A stretch of DNA of 64,000 nt from Anaerofilum hominis (lineage in GTDB: Bacteria; Bacillota; Clostridia; Oscillospirales; Ruminococcaceae). The stretch's first letter is position 1. Each line of letters opens with the position of its first letter. Where the stretch lies: NCBI RefSeq assembly GCF_014287275.1, contig NZ_JACONZ010000002.1, positions 186,001 through 250,000 of the forward strand, read 5' to 3'. Made by a program: the position numbers and the translations under genes. This document shows, piece by piece, positions 54,661-62,808 of this stretch. The notes beneath the pieces were generated by a model, which had not been told where the DNA came from, did not search any database, and saw nothing but the letters and a program-made list of their open reading frames with translations.

Positions 54661-55030
54661 GAGAAAAATAAAAACGACGGCTGGCCGCCGCCGTACACTG
54701 CCGGGATCAGCGCCCGGCCCGGCACCGTGCCGGAGGAGGGTATGTGGGTCTGCATTTCAGACGTCCATCCGCAGCCGCGGCTTCGGTTTTGCCGCCCCAC
54801 GGGGTCACATTACCTGTGCGTGTCCGTCTACCCCGGCACCTGCACCAGCGCCCGACGGTAACCAGTGCCCGCGCCCGCCTGCCGGGATTCCCGTGGGGAG
54901 AGACGGAAGCGCGCAGGGTATGCCGGTCATGGGGCGACGGGACGATGGGCGCTTTCCCTGCCGGACCGGGCGCACCGGGGCAGGCAGCCGCCCCGCGCTC
55001 TGGGCGGTGCGGAGGGGCGGCCGGGATCGG
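54661..55030. other. Highly structured non-coding stretch after tadA
   Basis: No coding sequence. Nested complementary segments suggest a branched RNA: 54795-54803 with 54890-54898 (CCCCACGGG/CCCGTGGGG), 54832-54838 with 54880-54886 (CCCGGCA/TGCCGGG), a GCAC/GTGC inner stem (54842-54868) and a CACA/TGTG hairpin (54807-54819). On the minus strand it would lie between tadA and the terminator at 54635. I looked for SRP RNA, which often follows tadA in Firmicutes, and did not find its conserved core. Confidence 0.45.
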
Positions 55031-55531
55031 CTACTGCGCGTTCCCCTGCCCGGGCGGGACGCGCTTTTCGGCCCGTTTCTGCCGCAGGTCCTTGAAAAAT
55101 TCCGTCAGCAGGGCGGCACATTCGGCCTCCCGGACGCCGCGCACCAGCACCGGCCGGTGGTTAAAGGGCAGGGCGGTCAGGTCGATCAGGCTGCCGCAGC
55201 AGCCCGCGCGGGGGTCGGCGGCGCCGTAGACCACCCGCACGATGCGGCTGTTGATGATAGCCCCCGTGCACATGGGACAGGGCTCCAGCGTCACATAGAG
55301 GTCGCACTGCCAAAGCCGCCAGCCTCCCAGTTCCCGGCAGGCGGCGTCGATGGCGGCCAGCTCGGCGTGGGCCAGGGCGCTGCGGCCGGTCTCGCGCCGG
55401 TTGTGGCCCGCGCCGACCACCTGGCCGTCCCGCACCACGACCGCGCCCACCGGCACCTCGCCCAGGGCGGCGGCGCGGCGCGCCTGTTCCAGCGCAAGGC
55501 CCATAAAATAGTCGTCGTCTCTCTCATTCAT
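55031..55531 (-). CDS. tadA: tRNA adenosine(34) deaminase
   Basis: The 166-residue cytidine-deaminase-fold enzyme makes inosine at the wobble position of tRNA(Arg). Zinc and catalytic residues are in HAELAAID and the PCPMC motif of LEPCPMCTGAI; the N-terminal YFMGLALEQARRA is typical. ATG 55531 is preceded by GGAG and overlaps the stop codon of the CPBP gene by four bases. Confidence 0.96.
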   Translation of the reverse strand: MNERDDDYFMGLALEQARRAAALGEVPVGAVVVRDGQVVGAGHNRRETGRSALAHAELAAIDAACRELGGWRLWQCDLYVTLEPCPMCTGAIINSRIVRVVYGAADPRAGCCGSLIDLTALPFNHRPVLVRGVREAECAALLTEFFKDLRQKRAEKRVPPGQGNAQ

Positions 55532-56484
55532 CTGAAATACTCCAATATCGCGGTCAGAATCAGGATCAGCAGCATAAAGACAAAGACCGGGGCCGACAGG
55601 ATGCGCTCGGTGCGGCCCATGCGGTTTTTGCGGGTGGGGTAGCAGGGCAGCTTTTTTGCGCCGCCGCGGCGGATCAGCGCCGCCAGCGCCAGCAGCCCGG
55701 CGCCAAAGTAAAGGGTGAACAGAATGGCCGACAGGCCCACCGCGTTGGTGCCGTCCATCTGCTGCTGGGACCAGAGCAGCAGAAAGCTGGACACATTGTT
55801 CACAAAGTGCAGCAGGATGGAGTTGCCCACATTTTTGGTGGCAGCCGCCACATAGCCCAGAAAGAGCGAGAGGGCAAAGATGGAGGGCAGCTGGGACAGA
55901 TCGGAGTGGAGCAGCGCAAAGAGGGCGGAGGTGACGATGATCGAGAACCAGTCGCCGTAAGGCGCCAGGATGCCCTGGATCGCGCCGCGGAAAAACAGCT
56001 CCTCCAGCACGGCGGGCAGCACGCAGATGGCGACGAAAGCCAGCGCCAGACCGCCCGCGCTGTCGGGCAGGCGGACGGCGGCGGGCGGGGTATAGCCGCC
56101 AAAGCCCAGCAGGATGCGCACCAGGTTGGACAGGGCGCTGCAAAGCGTGGTGTAGCAGAGAAAAAGCGGGATGCCCAGCAGCGCCACCTGCCGGGACGGC
56201 GGGCGCAGCGGGCGGCGGGGCAGCCCCAGGGGCCTGGCCCACCGGCGCAGGCAGAAAAGGGGCAGGGCCAGGTTGACGCAGGTGGCAAGGCAGTTGAGCA
56301 GCATTGCGGCCCACACCGGGATGCCCGCGGGGTTGGCCGCGCCTGCGCCCGGCAGGTTCGCGCCCAGCGCGGCCGAGAGGGCGGCCTGCAGCAGCTGGCC
56401 CAGCAGCAGATAAAGCCCCACCGCCATGCCGATCAGGTTGGCGGAATAATACAGATTGTCCCTGCGTGGTCTGCCCTCTGCCAT
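55528..56484 (-). CDS. CPBP family intramembrane glutamic endopeptidase
   Basis: The 318-residue, about eight-helix protein contains the CAAX-protease/bacteriocin-processing motifs: the EExxxR box in VLEELFFRGAIQG, ALLHSDL, and HFVNN. Such proteases act on membrane-embedded or prenylated-like substrates; in bacteria the targets are mostly unknown. ATG 56484 follows AAAGGAGGGG; the ORF upstream of it is spacer. tadA is translated from its end. Confidence 0.92.
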   Translation of the reverse strand: MAEGRPRRDNLYYSANLIGMAVGLYLLLGQLLQAALSAALGANLPGAGAANPAGIPVWAAMLLNCLATCVNLALPLFCLRRWARPLGLPRRPLRPPSRQVALLGIPLFLCYTTLCSALSNLVRILLGFGGYTPPAAVRLPDSAGGLALAFVAICVLPAVLEELFFRGAIQGILAPYGDWFSIIVTSALFALLHSDLSQLPSIFALSLFLGYVAAATKNVGNSILLHFVNNVSSFLLLWSQQQMDGTNAVGLSAILFTLYFGAGLLALAALIRRGGAKKLPCYPTRKNRMGRTERILSAPVFVFMLLILILTAILEYFR

Positions 56485-56911
56485 CCCGGTCCCCTCCTTT
56501 TGCTGCGCGGCGCGCGGATCTTGCTCTGACAGTCTATATAGTAATGGAAACGGAAAAAAATTACAATACGCGGCCGTCAGGACGGCGCAGGGGGGCGCGG
56601 GCGCTTTTGGGGCCCGGTGAAACGGCGCGCGGGCGTTTTTCGGGGGCGGCGCAAGGACGGGGCGGAAGAAAAAGCGGCGTTTGCAGAGGAGCGTTTGGGG
56701 GGCGGCCGCCGGGCGCCGGGGCGTGCCGGTGAAAATTTCCTGTAAAAAAGCGGTACAGTTTTGAAGAGTTTTCTCCCTGCCGGTCGTTTCAATGCTAGAA
56801 TCAAAAGCGGGGACAGGCCTCACGGACCGACGGCCGCGTCTTGGGCAAACGCCCGGCATCCCCGCAAAAATATCCCCGTCTCCCCCAGGGAGAAAAAAGG
56901 AGCTGACCGCC
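56485..56911. other. Divergent intergenic region
   Basis: Between the CPBP and glycosyltransferase genes. It contains a T-rich minus-strand patch (TATATA at 56535-56540, TTGTAA complement at 56561-56566) and on the plus strand an extended -10 TGCTAGAAT (56793-56801) for the glycosyltransferase. The middle is GC-rich without features. Confidence 0.5.
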
Positions 56912-58159
56912 ATGTCACTGAACCTGTTGATCGCACTGATGGCCGTGCCCGGGCTGTTTTTGGCCGCTTACGGCCTGTACTTTGCGGGCATCGCGCTGTT
57001 TGGACTGCGCCGCCGCGCCCACTATGAGCCCGCCGCCCCCAGGACCCGCTTCGCGGTGGTGATCGCCGCCCGCAACGAGGAGGCCGTGATCGGCAACCTG
57101 GTGGACAGTCTGCTGCGCCAGGATTATCCGCGCGCCCTGTACGACGTGATCGTCGCGCCCAACAACTGCACCGACGGCACCGAAGTGGCGGCCCGCGCCC
57201 ACGGGGCCCGCATCTTCCGCCCGCAGGGGCAGGTGAAGAGCAAGGGCGAGGTGCTGCGCCAGGCGGTGGAAAAGGTGGTGCTGGCCGAGGGCTACGACGC
57301 CATGTGCGTCTTTGACGCCGACAATCTGGTGGACCCGGCTTTCCTCTCCCGCATGAACGACGCCCGGCAGGCGGGCGCGGGTGCGGCGCAGGGCTTCCGG
57401 GACAGCAAGAACCCGCGCCAGAGCGCGGTGTCCGGCTGTTACTCGATCTGCTATTGGATGCTGAGTCATTTTTACAACAACGCCCGCGCCGTGCTGGGCC
57501 TGTCGGCGCTGGTAAACGGCAGCGGCTTTATGGTCACGGCCGCGCTGCTGCGCCGCCTGGGCGGCTGGAACACCCGCACCATGACCGAGGACTACGAGTT
57601 CAGCGCCCAGTGCGTGCTGGCGGGCGAGCGGGTCTTTTTTGTGCCCGAGGCCGTCATCTACGACGAGCAGCCGCTGACGTTCCGCCAGTCCTGGAAGCAG
57701 CGCCGCCGCTGGACCACCGGCAGCCTGCAGGGGCTGGAGCTCTACGGCGGCCGTCTGTTCGCGCACGCGGTGTCAGAGCATGACATGGTGAGCTTTGACA
57801 TGTATCTGACCTTTCTCTCCCCGATCATCCAGGTGGCGTCGGCCGCGGCCGGGGCCCTGGCCGCGGGGCTGATGATCTGGCAGGGCAGGCTGGAGCCGGT
57901 GCATCTGCTCATCGCGGCGGCAGCGGCGGCGGGCTCGGTGCTGGCCAGCGCCGTGGGCTGCGCGGTGGTGGCCCTGGCCGCGGTGCTGATGAAAAAGACG
58001 CCTCTGCCCGGCATGGCCAAGAGCATCCTCTCGTTCTGGCTGTTCATGGGCAGCTGGATGGTCATCACCCTGGTCAGCATGGTGCGCCGCCAGAAGAGCT
58101 GGGACCCCATCGCCCACACCAGCGCGCTGACCATCGACGAGGTGGGGCGCACGGCCTGA
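56912..58159 (+). CDS. Glycosyltransferase family 2 membrane protein
   Basis: The 415-residue protein has one N-terminal helix, a GT-A domain (residues 45-280) with AARNEEAVIGNLVDSL, the metal-binding CVFDADN, TEDYEFS and the acceptor motif KQRRRWTTG, then three C-terminal helices. This is the processive BcsA/NodC-like layout, used to make polysaccharide on a lipid or at the membrane. ATG 56912 follows AAAGGAG; the ORF start at 56792 is inside the promoter. It stands alone and ends in a strong terminator. Confidence 0.93.
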   Translation: MSLNLLIALMAVPGLFLAAYGLYFAGIALFGLRRRAHYEPAAPRTRFAVVIAARNEEAVIGNLVDSLLRQDYPRALYDVIVAPNNCTDGTEVAARAHGARIFRPQGQVKSKGEVLRQAVEKVVLAEGYDAMCVFDADNLVDPAFLSRMNDARQAGAGAAQGFRDSKNPRQSAVSGCYSICYWMLSHFYNNARAVLGLSALVNGSGFMVTAALLRRLGGWNTRTMTEDYEFSAQCVLAGERVFFVPEAVIYDEQPLTFRQSWKQRRRWTTGSLQGLELYGGRLFAHAVSEHDMVSFDMYLTFLSPIIQVASAAAGALAAGLMIWQGRLEPVHLLIAAAAAAGSVLASAVGCAVVALAAVLMKKTPLPGMAKSILSFWLFMGSWMVITLVSMVRRQKSWDPIAHTSALTIDEVGRTA

Positions 58160-58248
58160 GCCAAGGGCCGCAGCGGGAGAGCGGGCGGTCCTGTACGGCC
58201 GCCGTGCAGGGCGGCGGTGGAAAACCGCTTTGGCGTTGCGGCAAATTG

Positions 58249-58281
58249 AAAAAAGGCGCGGGGCTGGCCCCGCGCCTTTTT
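58249..58281. terminator. Terminator of the glycosyltransferase gene
   Basis: AAAAAGGCGCGGGGC-TG-GCCCCGCGCCTTTTT. Confidence 0.92.
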
Positions 58282-58297
58282 GCTTTTGGGTTTTAGC

Positions 58298-58478
58298 ATC
58301 GTCCCTTTGGCAAAGGCAAAGGGACGATAACCGCCCGCTATGCGGGTGGGATCAAAGCTTAAACAAAAGAACATCTTTTTGAGGAAAAAAGTATGTAGAC
58401 CCTTTTCCAGGGCGGCAAGCAGTGATGCCGCCGCAGCTTGAACAAAGTGAAAGCCAGCGTCTTCTGGGCGCTGGCTTC
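58298..58478. repeat. Cluster of four hairpins, possible dispersed intergenic repeat
   Basis: Successive stems: ATCGTCCCTTTG/CAAAGGGACGAT (58298-58329), CCGCCCGC/GCGGGTGG (about 58331-58350), GGCGGCA/TGCCGCC (58413-58434) and AAGCCAGCG/CGCTGGCTT (58451-58477), separated by A-rich linkers. There is no start codon context. Regular packing of palindromes suggests a REP/MITE-like element or a structured RNA. Confidence 0.5.
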
Positions 58479-58631
58479 TGTTGCGTCCTTATAGGCCGCT
58501 CGTCATGCCGACCCTTTTAGGGGAGGCCATGACTTGAACGAGCCGGCGCTCCTGCCCCGCCTTTTCCGTGCCTGGTCCGGGCGCTGCTGAGTGAGACCGG
58601 CCTGGGCCCCGATCTCCCGGCCGCGCTTCGC

Positions 58632-58868
58632 TCATCGCCAGGCAGGGCGCACGCCGGGACGGGTCACGCGGTCCAGCGGCGACCAGCCGCCGCAGTCCGG
58701 CAGGTCCGGGTCCCGCAGCACCGCGTCCAAACGGGCGAGCGGTACCCCGGCCTCGGTGGCGGTAGCGGCCGGACGCAGCGGGTAGACGCCGCCCCGCAGC
58801 GCGGCGCGCGGCAAACGGCGCAGGACGCGGTCTGCATCGACGATCAGCACCACGGACGTTTGTTCTAT
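58632..58868 (-). pseudogene. Remnant of a response-regulator receiver domain (KdpE/OmpR-like)
   Basis: A minus frame reads IEQTSVVLIVDADRVLRRL, then LARLDAVLRDPDLPDCGG and WSPLDRVTRPGV before a TGA. This follows the receiver pattern VLIVDDD...LLLDLDLPDxDG, with the phospho-acceptor Asp position still recognisable. The frame lacks a start (ATA stands where ATG would be expected, after GGAGAGAGGGGG) and stops after about 80 residues, with no DNA-binding domain. It lies beside a potassium operon that ends in a kinase-less KdpD-like gene. Confidence 0.5.
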
Positions 58869-59015
58869 GACCGCCCCCTCTCTCCGATCCTCTATCCGTA
58901 CAGGATATCTCGATATCGCGCGGGCCGTCAAAGGGTGTTGGCAAGCGGCGGAGGAGATCGATTTTTCACAAAAGTCCAAACCGGGACGCGGCGCGCATCG
59001 CCGCCGGACAGAAAT

Positions 59016-59032
59016 ATTAACGCGGCGTTAAT
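59016..59032. promoter_or_regulatory. Operator-like palindrome 1 upstream of the potassium operon
   Basis: ATTAACGC-G-GCGTTAAT, a perfect 8-1-8 inverted repeat. Confidence 0.7.
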
Positions 59033-59048
59033 GGAACCCCCAAAACCA

Positions 59049-59080
59049 TAATGCCGCGCTAATCGCAGAAAAGGTATACT
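59049..59080 (+). promoter_or_regulatory. Promoter of the potassium operon with operator copy 2
   Basis: TAATGCCGCGCTAAT (59049-59063) is a degenerate copy of the upstream palindrome, 32 bases centre to centre, and occupies the -35 area of the -10 TATACT at 59075-59080. No normal -35 is present, suggesting regulator-dependent expression. Confidence 0.6.
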
Positions 59081-59118
59081 AACACCGGACCGAGAAAAAA
59101 GAAGGGATGGGACGCGCC

Positions 59119-59580
59119 GTGAGGGCAAAAAGGAACAACGGTATTTTGATCGCGGGCTGCGGGCGGCTGGGGTCGGGTCTGGCCTCGATGCTCAGTGCCC
59201 GCGGGCACAGTGTGACGGTGATCGACCGGGACGGCCGCGCCTTTCGCCGGCTGCCGGCAGAATTTGCCGGTTTTGAGCTGCAGGGGGATGCCACGGACCC
59301 GGATATTTTGCGGGATGCGGGCGTCGAGACGGCGGGACTGCTGGTGGCGGCCACCGAGAACGACAATGTGAACTGCATGATCGCCCAGATCGCGGGACGG
59401 CTGTTCGGGTTGGGGCAGGTTTTTGCCCGGTTTGACGACCCAGAGCTGTCCTATCTGGTGGAGGGGAGCGGTATCCATGTGCTCTGCCCGGCCCAATTGT
59501 CGATGGATGCGTTCAGCGCTGTCAGCCTGCTGAGCGCCGATGAGGCGGGGACGCCGCGCAGAGGGGGGATTTTCACATGA
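59119..59580 (+). CDS. TrkA-type potassium channel regulatory subunit 1 (RCK/NAD-binding)
   Basis: The 153-residue protein has a Rossmann RCK-N fold: GILIAGCGRLGSGLASML, VTVIDRD, GDATDPDILRDAG and AATENDNVNCMIAQ. It is one half of the gating ring that controls the TrkH pore in response to nucleotides. GTG 59119 is preferred because AAGGGATGGG lies eight bases away, whereas ATG 59107 directly abuts it. The stop overlaps the next gene (ATGA). Confidence 0.9.
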   Translation: MRAKRNNGILIAGCGRLGSGLASMLSARGHSVTVIDRDGRAFRRLPAEFAGFELQGDATDPDILRDAGVETAGLLVAATENDNVNCMIAQIAGRLFGLGQVFARFDDPELSYLVEGSGIHVLCPAQLSMDAFSAVSLLSADEAGTPRRGGIFT

Positions 59581-60248
59581 GGATCGCGATCGCGGGCGGG
59601 CGCGGCAAAGCGGATTATCTGATCCGGCTGCTGCTGAGCAGGCACCATCAGGTCGTGGCGCTGCATGACGACCCGGACTACTGCGCTTATCTCTCCCGCC
59701 AGCATCATATCCCGGTGATCTGCGGCGATCCTTGCAAGCGCTATGTGCTGGACGACGCTGAGATCGACGGGTTTGACCTGCTGGTGGCGCTGCGCCCCAG
59801 CGATGCGGACAATCTGGTGATCTGCCAGAGCGCGCAGCGGCTGTACCATGTGAAGCGCACACTGGCAGTGGTCGCCAGTCCCAAAAGCGTCGAGCTGTTT
59901 CAAAAGCTGGGGGTCACCACCGCGCTCAGCGCCGCTTATCTGGCGTCTCAGTATATCGAACAAGCCGCCGCGGTGGAGGGCATGGTGGATACCCTGCCGC
60001 TGGAAAACGGACGGCTTTCCCTCACCGAACTGCTGATCACGGCCGCAAGCCCGGCAGCCGGGAAAAAGGTGGCCCGGCTGCCGCTGCCGCAGGATGCGGT
60101 CATCTGCTGCATCCTGCGCGGCGGGGATATGCTGGTGGCAAGGGGCGAGTCTCAGGTGCTGGCAAACGACAAGCTGCTGGTGCTCTCGCCCGCCGCCCTG
60201 CGGGAGAGCGTCGTCGCGGCGCTGCGGGGAGGCAACGGCGTTGTGTGA
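59577..60248 (+). CDS. TrkA-type potassium channel regulatory subunit 2 (RCK-N plus RCK-C)
   Basis: The 223-residue protein has an RCK-N domain (IAIAGGRGKADYLIRLL, GDPCKRYVLDDAEIDGFD, LVALRPSDADNLVICQ) and a TrkA-C domain (about residues 135-220, ending VLANDKLLVLSP). With the preceding protein it forms a split TrkA-like system, here with unequal halves. Translation is coupled to both neighbours. Confidence 0.92.
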   Translation: MRIAIAGGRGKADYLIRLLLSRHHQVVALHDDPDYCAYLSRQHHIPVICGDPCKRYVLDDAEIDGFDLLVALRPSDADNLVICQSAQRLYHVKRTLAVVASPKSVELFQKLGVTTALSAAYLASQYIEQAAAVEGMVDTLPLENGRLSLTELLITAASPAAGKKVARLPLPQDAVICCILRGGDMLVARGESQVLANDKLLVLSPAALRESVVAALRGGNGVV

Positions 60249-61761
60249 ATGTTTTTCCTGTCGGCAGGCGGAGGGCTGGCGGCTGATCCTGGGCTATTTC
60301 GGGGTGATCCTGATGCTGCTGGGCGGCATCATTCTGCTGCCGCTGCTGGTGTTGCCCGCCTACCCGGACGAGGGGGGACAGGCTGTTTTTTTCATTCTGC
60401 CCGGCTGCGGCGCGGTGCTGGGCGGTTATCTGCTGGCGCTGCTCATCCGCGGCAGGCCGCGCGGCCGGCTGCGCAAGCACCAGGACGCCGTCATCGTGGT
60501 GGGCGCGTGGCTGCTGGCGATCACCCTGTGCGCGATCCCTTTCCTGCTCACCGGCAACTATAATTTCACACAGGCTGTTTTTGAGTGCACCAGCGGCTGG
60601 TCCACCACCGGGCTGTCAGTGGTGGAGGTGGAAGCCGCGCCGCGCATCTTTTTGATGTATCGCAGCGTAATGCTGTTTTTTGGCGGGGTGGGCCTGGTGC
60701 TGGTGATGCTGTCGGTGCTTTCCGACAGCTATGGCATGCGGCTGTACAGCGCCGAGGGGCATGCGGACCGGCTGCTGCCGAACCTGGCGTCCTCCGCCCG
60801 CACCATCCTGGCCATCTACGCGGGGTACATCCTGGCCGGAACGGTGCTGTACAGCATTTTCGGCATGGACTGGTTCGACGCGCTCAACCACTCCATCGCC
60901 GCCCTCTCCACCGGGGGCTTTTCCACCCGGGCCGCCAGCATCGGCTATTATGACAGCCCGGCCATCGAGCTGGTCACCGTGCTGCTGATGCTGTTGGGCT
61001 GCACCAATTTTCTGGCCCATCTCTATCTGATCCGGGGCAGGCTGAAAAATTTTTTTGGCTACTGTGAGGTGCGCTTCTGCCTTTTTGCGACCGCTTTTGT
61101 GTCCCCGCTGCTGGCGGGGCTGCTGCTGACGGGAGGCCTGTCGGACACGCTGCCGCGGGCGCTGCGGGACGGCCTGTTTCAGACCGTCAGCGCTCTGACC
61201 ACCACCGGCTTTCAGTCCATCCCTGGTTTTGCGGGCTTTCCCGGCGCAGCGCTGCTGGTCCTGATCCTGCTGCAGCTGATCGGCGGCGGCACCGGGTCCA
61301 CGGCGGGCGGCATCAAGCAGTTCCGGATCTATATTTTATATAAGGATCTGATCTGGACGCTGCGGGACAAATTTTCCCACCGGCGGGTGGTGCACGACGA
61401 TGCGATCCGCAGGCCGGACGGCCTTCAGCAGGTCGGCACGCGCACCCGCGGCGAAGTGGCGGGTTTTGTGCTGCTGTATCTGGCAGTCTTTGCGCTGGGC
61501 AGTTTTATCCTCAGCTGTTACGGCTACCCACTGGCGGAAAGCATGTTCGAGTTCTCTTCGGCGCTGGGCACGGTCGGCCTGTCCGCGGGCATCACTGCCT
61601 TTGACGCGCCCGCGGGCGTGCTTTGGACCGAGACCGCGGGTATGCTGCTGGGCCGGCTGGAGATCTATGTGGTGCTGCTTGCCGCCGTCCGGGCGGCAGG
61701 AGATCTGAAGAACGGGGCCGCCGCTCTGGCGGGTCAGCTGAAAGGGAGGATGCGCAGATGA
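60241..61761 (+). CDS. trkH: TrkH family potassium uptake channel
   Basis: The 506-residue membrane protein has the four K+ pore-loop repeats of the Trk/Ktr/HKT superfamily: TSGWSTTGLS, ALSTGGFST, ALTTTGFQS and ALGTVGLSAG, each with its filter Gly. It imports K+ under control of the TrkA-like subunits. The start is TTG 60241, eight bases after GGGGAGG and overlapping the previous gene by eight bases; no ATG is suitably placed. It overlaps the next gene by four bases. Confidence 0.94.
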   Translation: MCECFSCRQAEGWRLILGYFGVILMLLGGIILLPLLVLPAYPDEGGQAVFFILPGCGAVLGGYLLALLIRGRPRGRLRKHQDAVIVVGAWLLAITLCAIPFLLTGNYNFTQAVFECTSGWSTTGLSVVEVEAAPRIFLMYRSVMLFFGGVGLVLVMLSVLSDSYGMRLYSAEGHADRLLPNLASSARTILAIYAGYILAGTVLYSIFGMDWFDALNHSIAALSTGGFSTRAASIGYYDSPAIELVTVLLMLLGCTNFLAHLYLIRGRLKNFFGYCEVRFCLFATAFVSPLLAGLLLTGGLSDTLPRALRDGLFQTVSALTTTGFQSIPGFAGFPGAALLVLILLQLIGGGTGSTAGGIKQFRIYILYKDLIWTLRDKFSHRRVVHDDAIRRPDGLQQVGTRTRGEVAGFVLLYLAVFALGSFILSCYGYPLAESMFEFSSALGTVGLSAGITAFDAPAGVLWTETAGMLLGRLEIYVVLLAAVRAAGDLKNGAAALAGQLKGRMRR

Positions 61762-62603
61762 AAGAAAAAAGGACGGTCCGCTGCGGCGCTCTGAATTACG
61801 GAAAAGCGGCCGCCGCGCTGGCGCTGTGCACCCTGCTGGCGCTGGCCCTGCAGCAGTTGGGGGCCCATACGGAAAATTGCTTGATGATCTACCTGCTGGG
61901 CACCATCATCATCATTTTGGAGACGGGCGGCTATTTGTTCGGCATGGGGTTTGCGGCGGTCTGTATGCTGGTATTCAATTTTCTTTTCACCGACCCGCGC
62001 CTTTCGTTCAAGGTCAGCGATCCCAACCTGCTGCTGACGATGGGCATCTTTTTGGTCGTCTCCCTGCTGACTGCGGTACTGGTCACCCGTCTGCAGCAGC
62101 AGGAGCGCCTGGCCCGCGATCTGGCGCGGCGCACCCAGGCCCTGTTTGAGATCAGCAGCGGTTATCTGAACCTGTCGGGGGTGGACAATATCGTCTATTA
62201 CGGTTTGCGCAGCCTATACAGTGCCCGCGGCGACCGCTGCGTGGCCTATGTGGCAAGTCCCTCCGCCGGACTGTCAAAACCCTATTATATCGCGGCGCAG
62301 TTCGACGATCCCGCGGACCTGGAGGGGGAGGCCCTGCCGGGCTGGTGCCTGGTCAACGCCACGCCCTGCGGCGCGGGCACTGCGTTTTACGGCGAGTCCC
62401 ATTGGCTCTATCTGCCCATCCGCAGTTCCGGCCGGGTGCTGGGGGTGCTGGGCGTTTTCTGCGGCGGCGGGCAGGCCGGGGACGAGCAGATGCTGTTTGT
62501 GCGCACGGTACTCTCCCAGATGGGCCTGGCGCTGGAGCGGGAACTGGGGAGCGGGGAGAAAGCGAAAAACAGCGATGTGTCAAGCGCCGGCGCCCCAGCA
62601 TGA
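61758..62603 (+). CDS. KdpD-like sensor protein lacking the kinase domain (DUF4118 plus GAF)
   Basis: The 281-residue protein has four helices of the DUF4118 (KdpD) membrane domain (about residues 13-110: LLALALQQLGAHTENCLMIY and FNFLFTDPRLSF), a coiled linker QQQERLARDLARRTQALFE and a GAF-like domain to about residue 265. In KdpD the GAF domain is followed by the phospho-accepting His domain and ATPase; here the protein stops at GLALERELGSGEKAKN. AAAGGGAGG precedes ATG 61758, which overlaps the trkH stop. It may still sense but cannot phosphorylate. Confidence 0.85.
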   Translation: MKEKRTVRCGALNYGKAAAALALCTLLALALQQLGAHTENCLMIYLLGTIIIILETGGYLFGMGFAAVCMLVFNFLFTDPRLSFKVSDPNLLLTMGIFLVVSLLTAVLVTRLQQQERLARDLARRTQALFEISSGYLNLSGVDNIVYYGLRSLYSARGDRCVAYVASPSAGLSKPYYIAAQFDDPADLEGEALPGWCLVNATPCGAGTAFYGESHWLYLPIRSSGRVLGVLGVFCGGGQAGDEQMLFVRTVLSQMGLALERELGSGEKAKNSDVSSAGAPA

Positions 62604-62753
62604 GATAAAAACGGCGCGGCGTACTTCTCCGGCCGGAGGGGAGATCTCTCCCGGCACGGCCTTTTGTCGCCGCGCCGGGATCTGCTTTGCAGGGCCGGAC
62701 GGCTGGTCAGGGGACCGGCCCTGCCGGGCGGGAGCCGATTGCCCGAAAAGCGC

Positions 62754-62799
62754 AAAAAACGAGCAGCACATCCATTTTGGGATGTGCTGCTCGTTTTTT
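62754..62799. terminator. Bidirectional terminator
   Basis: AAAAACGAGCAGCACATC/GATGTGCTGCTCGTTTTT; closes both the potassium operon and the QueD-like gene. Confidence 0.93.
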
Positions 62800-62808
62800 G
62801 CTTGTCTT

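Noticed and set aside
54810..54840. Cyclic-di-GMP-I riboswitch, because the minus strand contains CACGCACAGG
   Set aside because: The following conserved GCAAACC and tetraloop-receptor sequences are missing; the match is limited to ten bases.
54661..55030. SRP (4.5S/scRNA) gene after tadA
   Set aside because: The GGAAGGAAGCAGCC core expected in SRP RNA is absent on both strands, despite the suggestive position.
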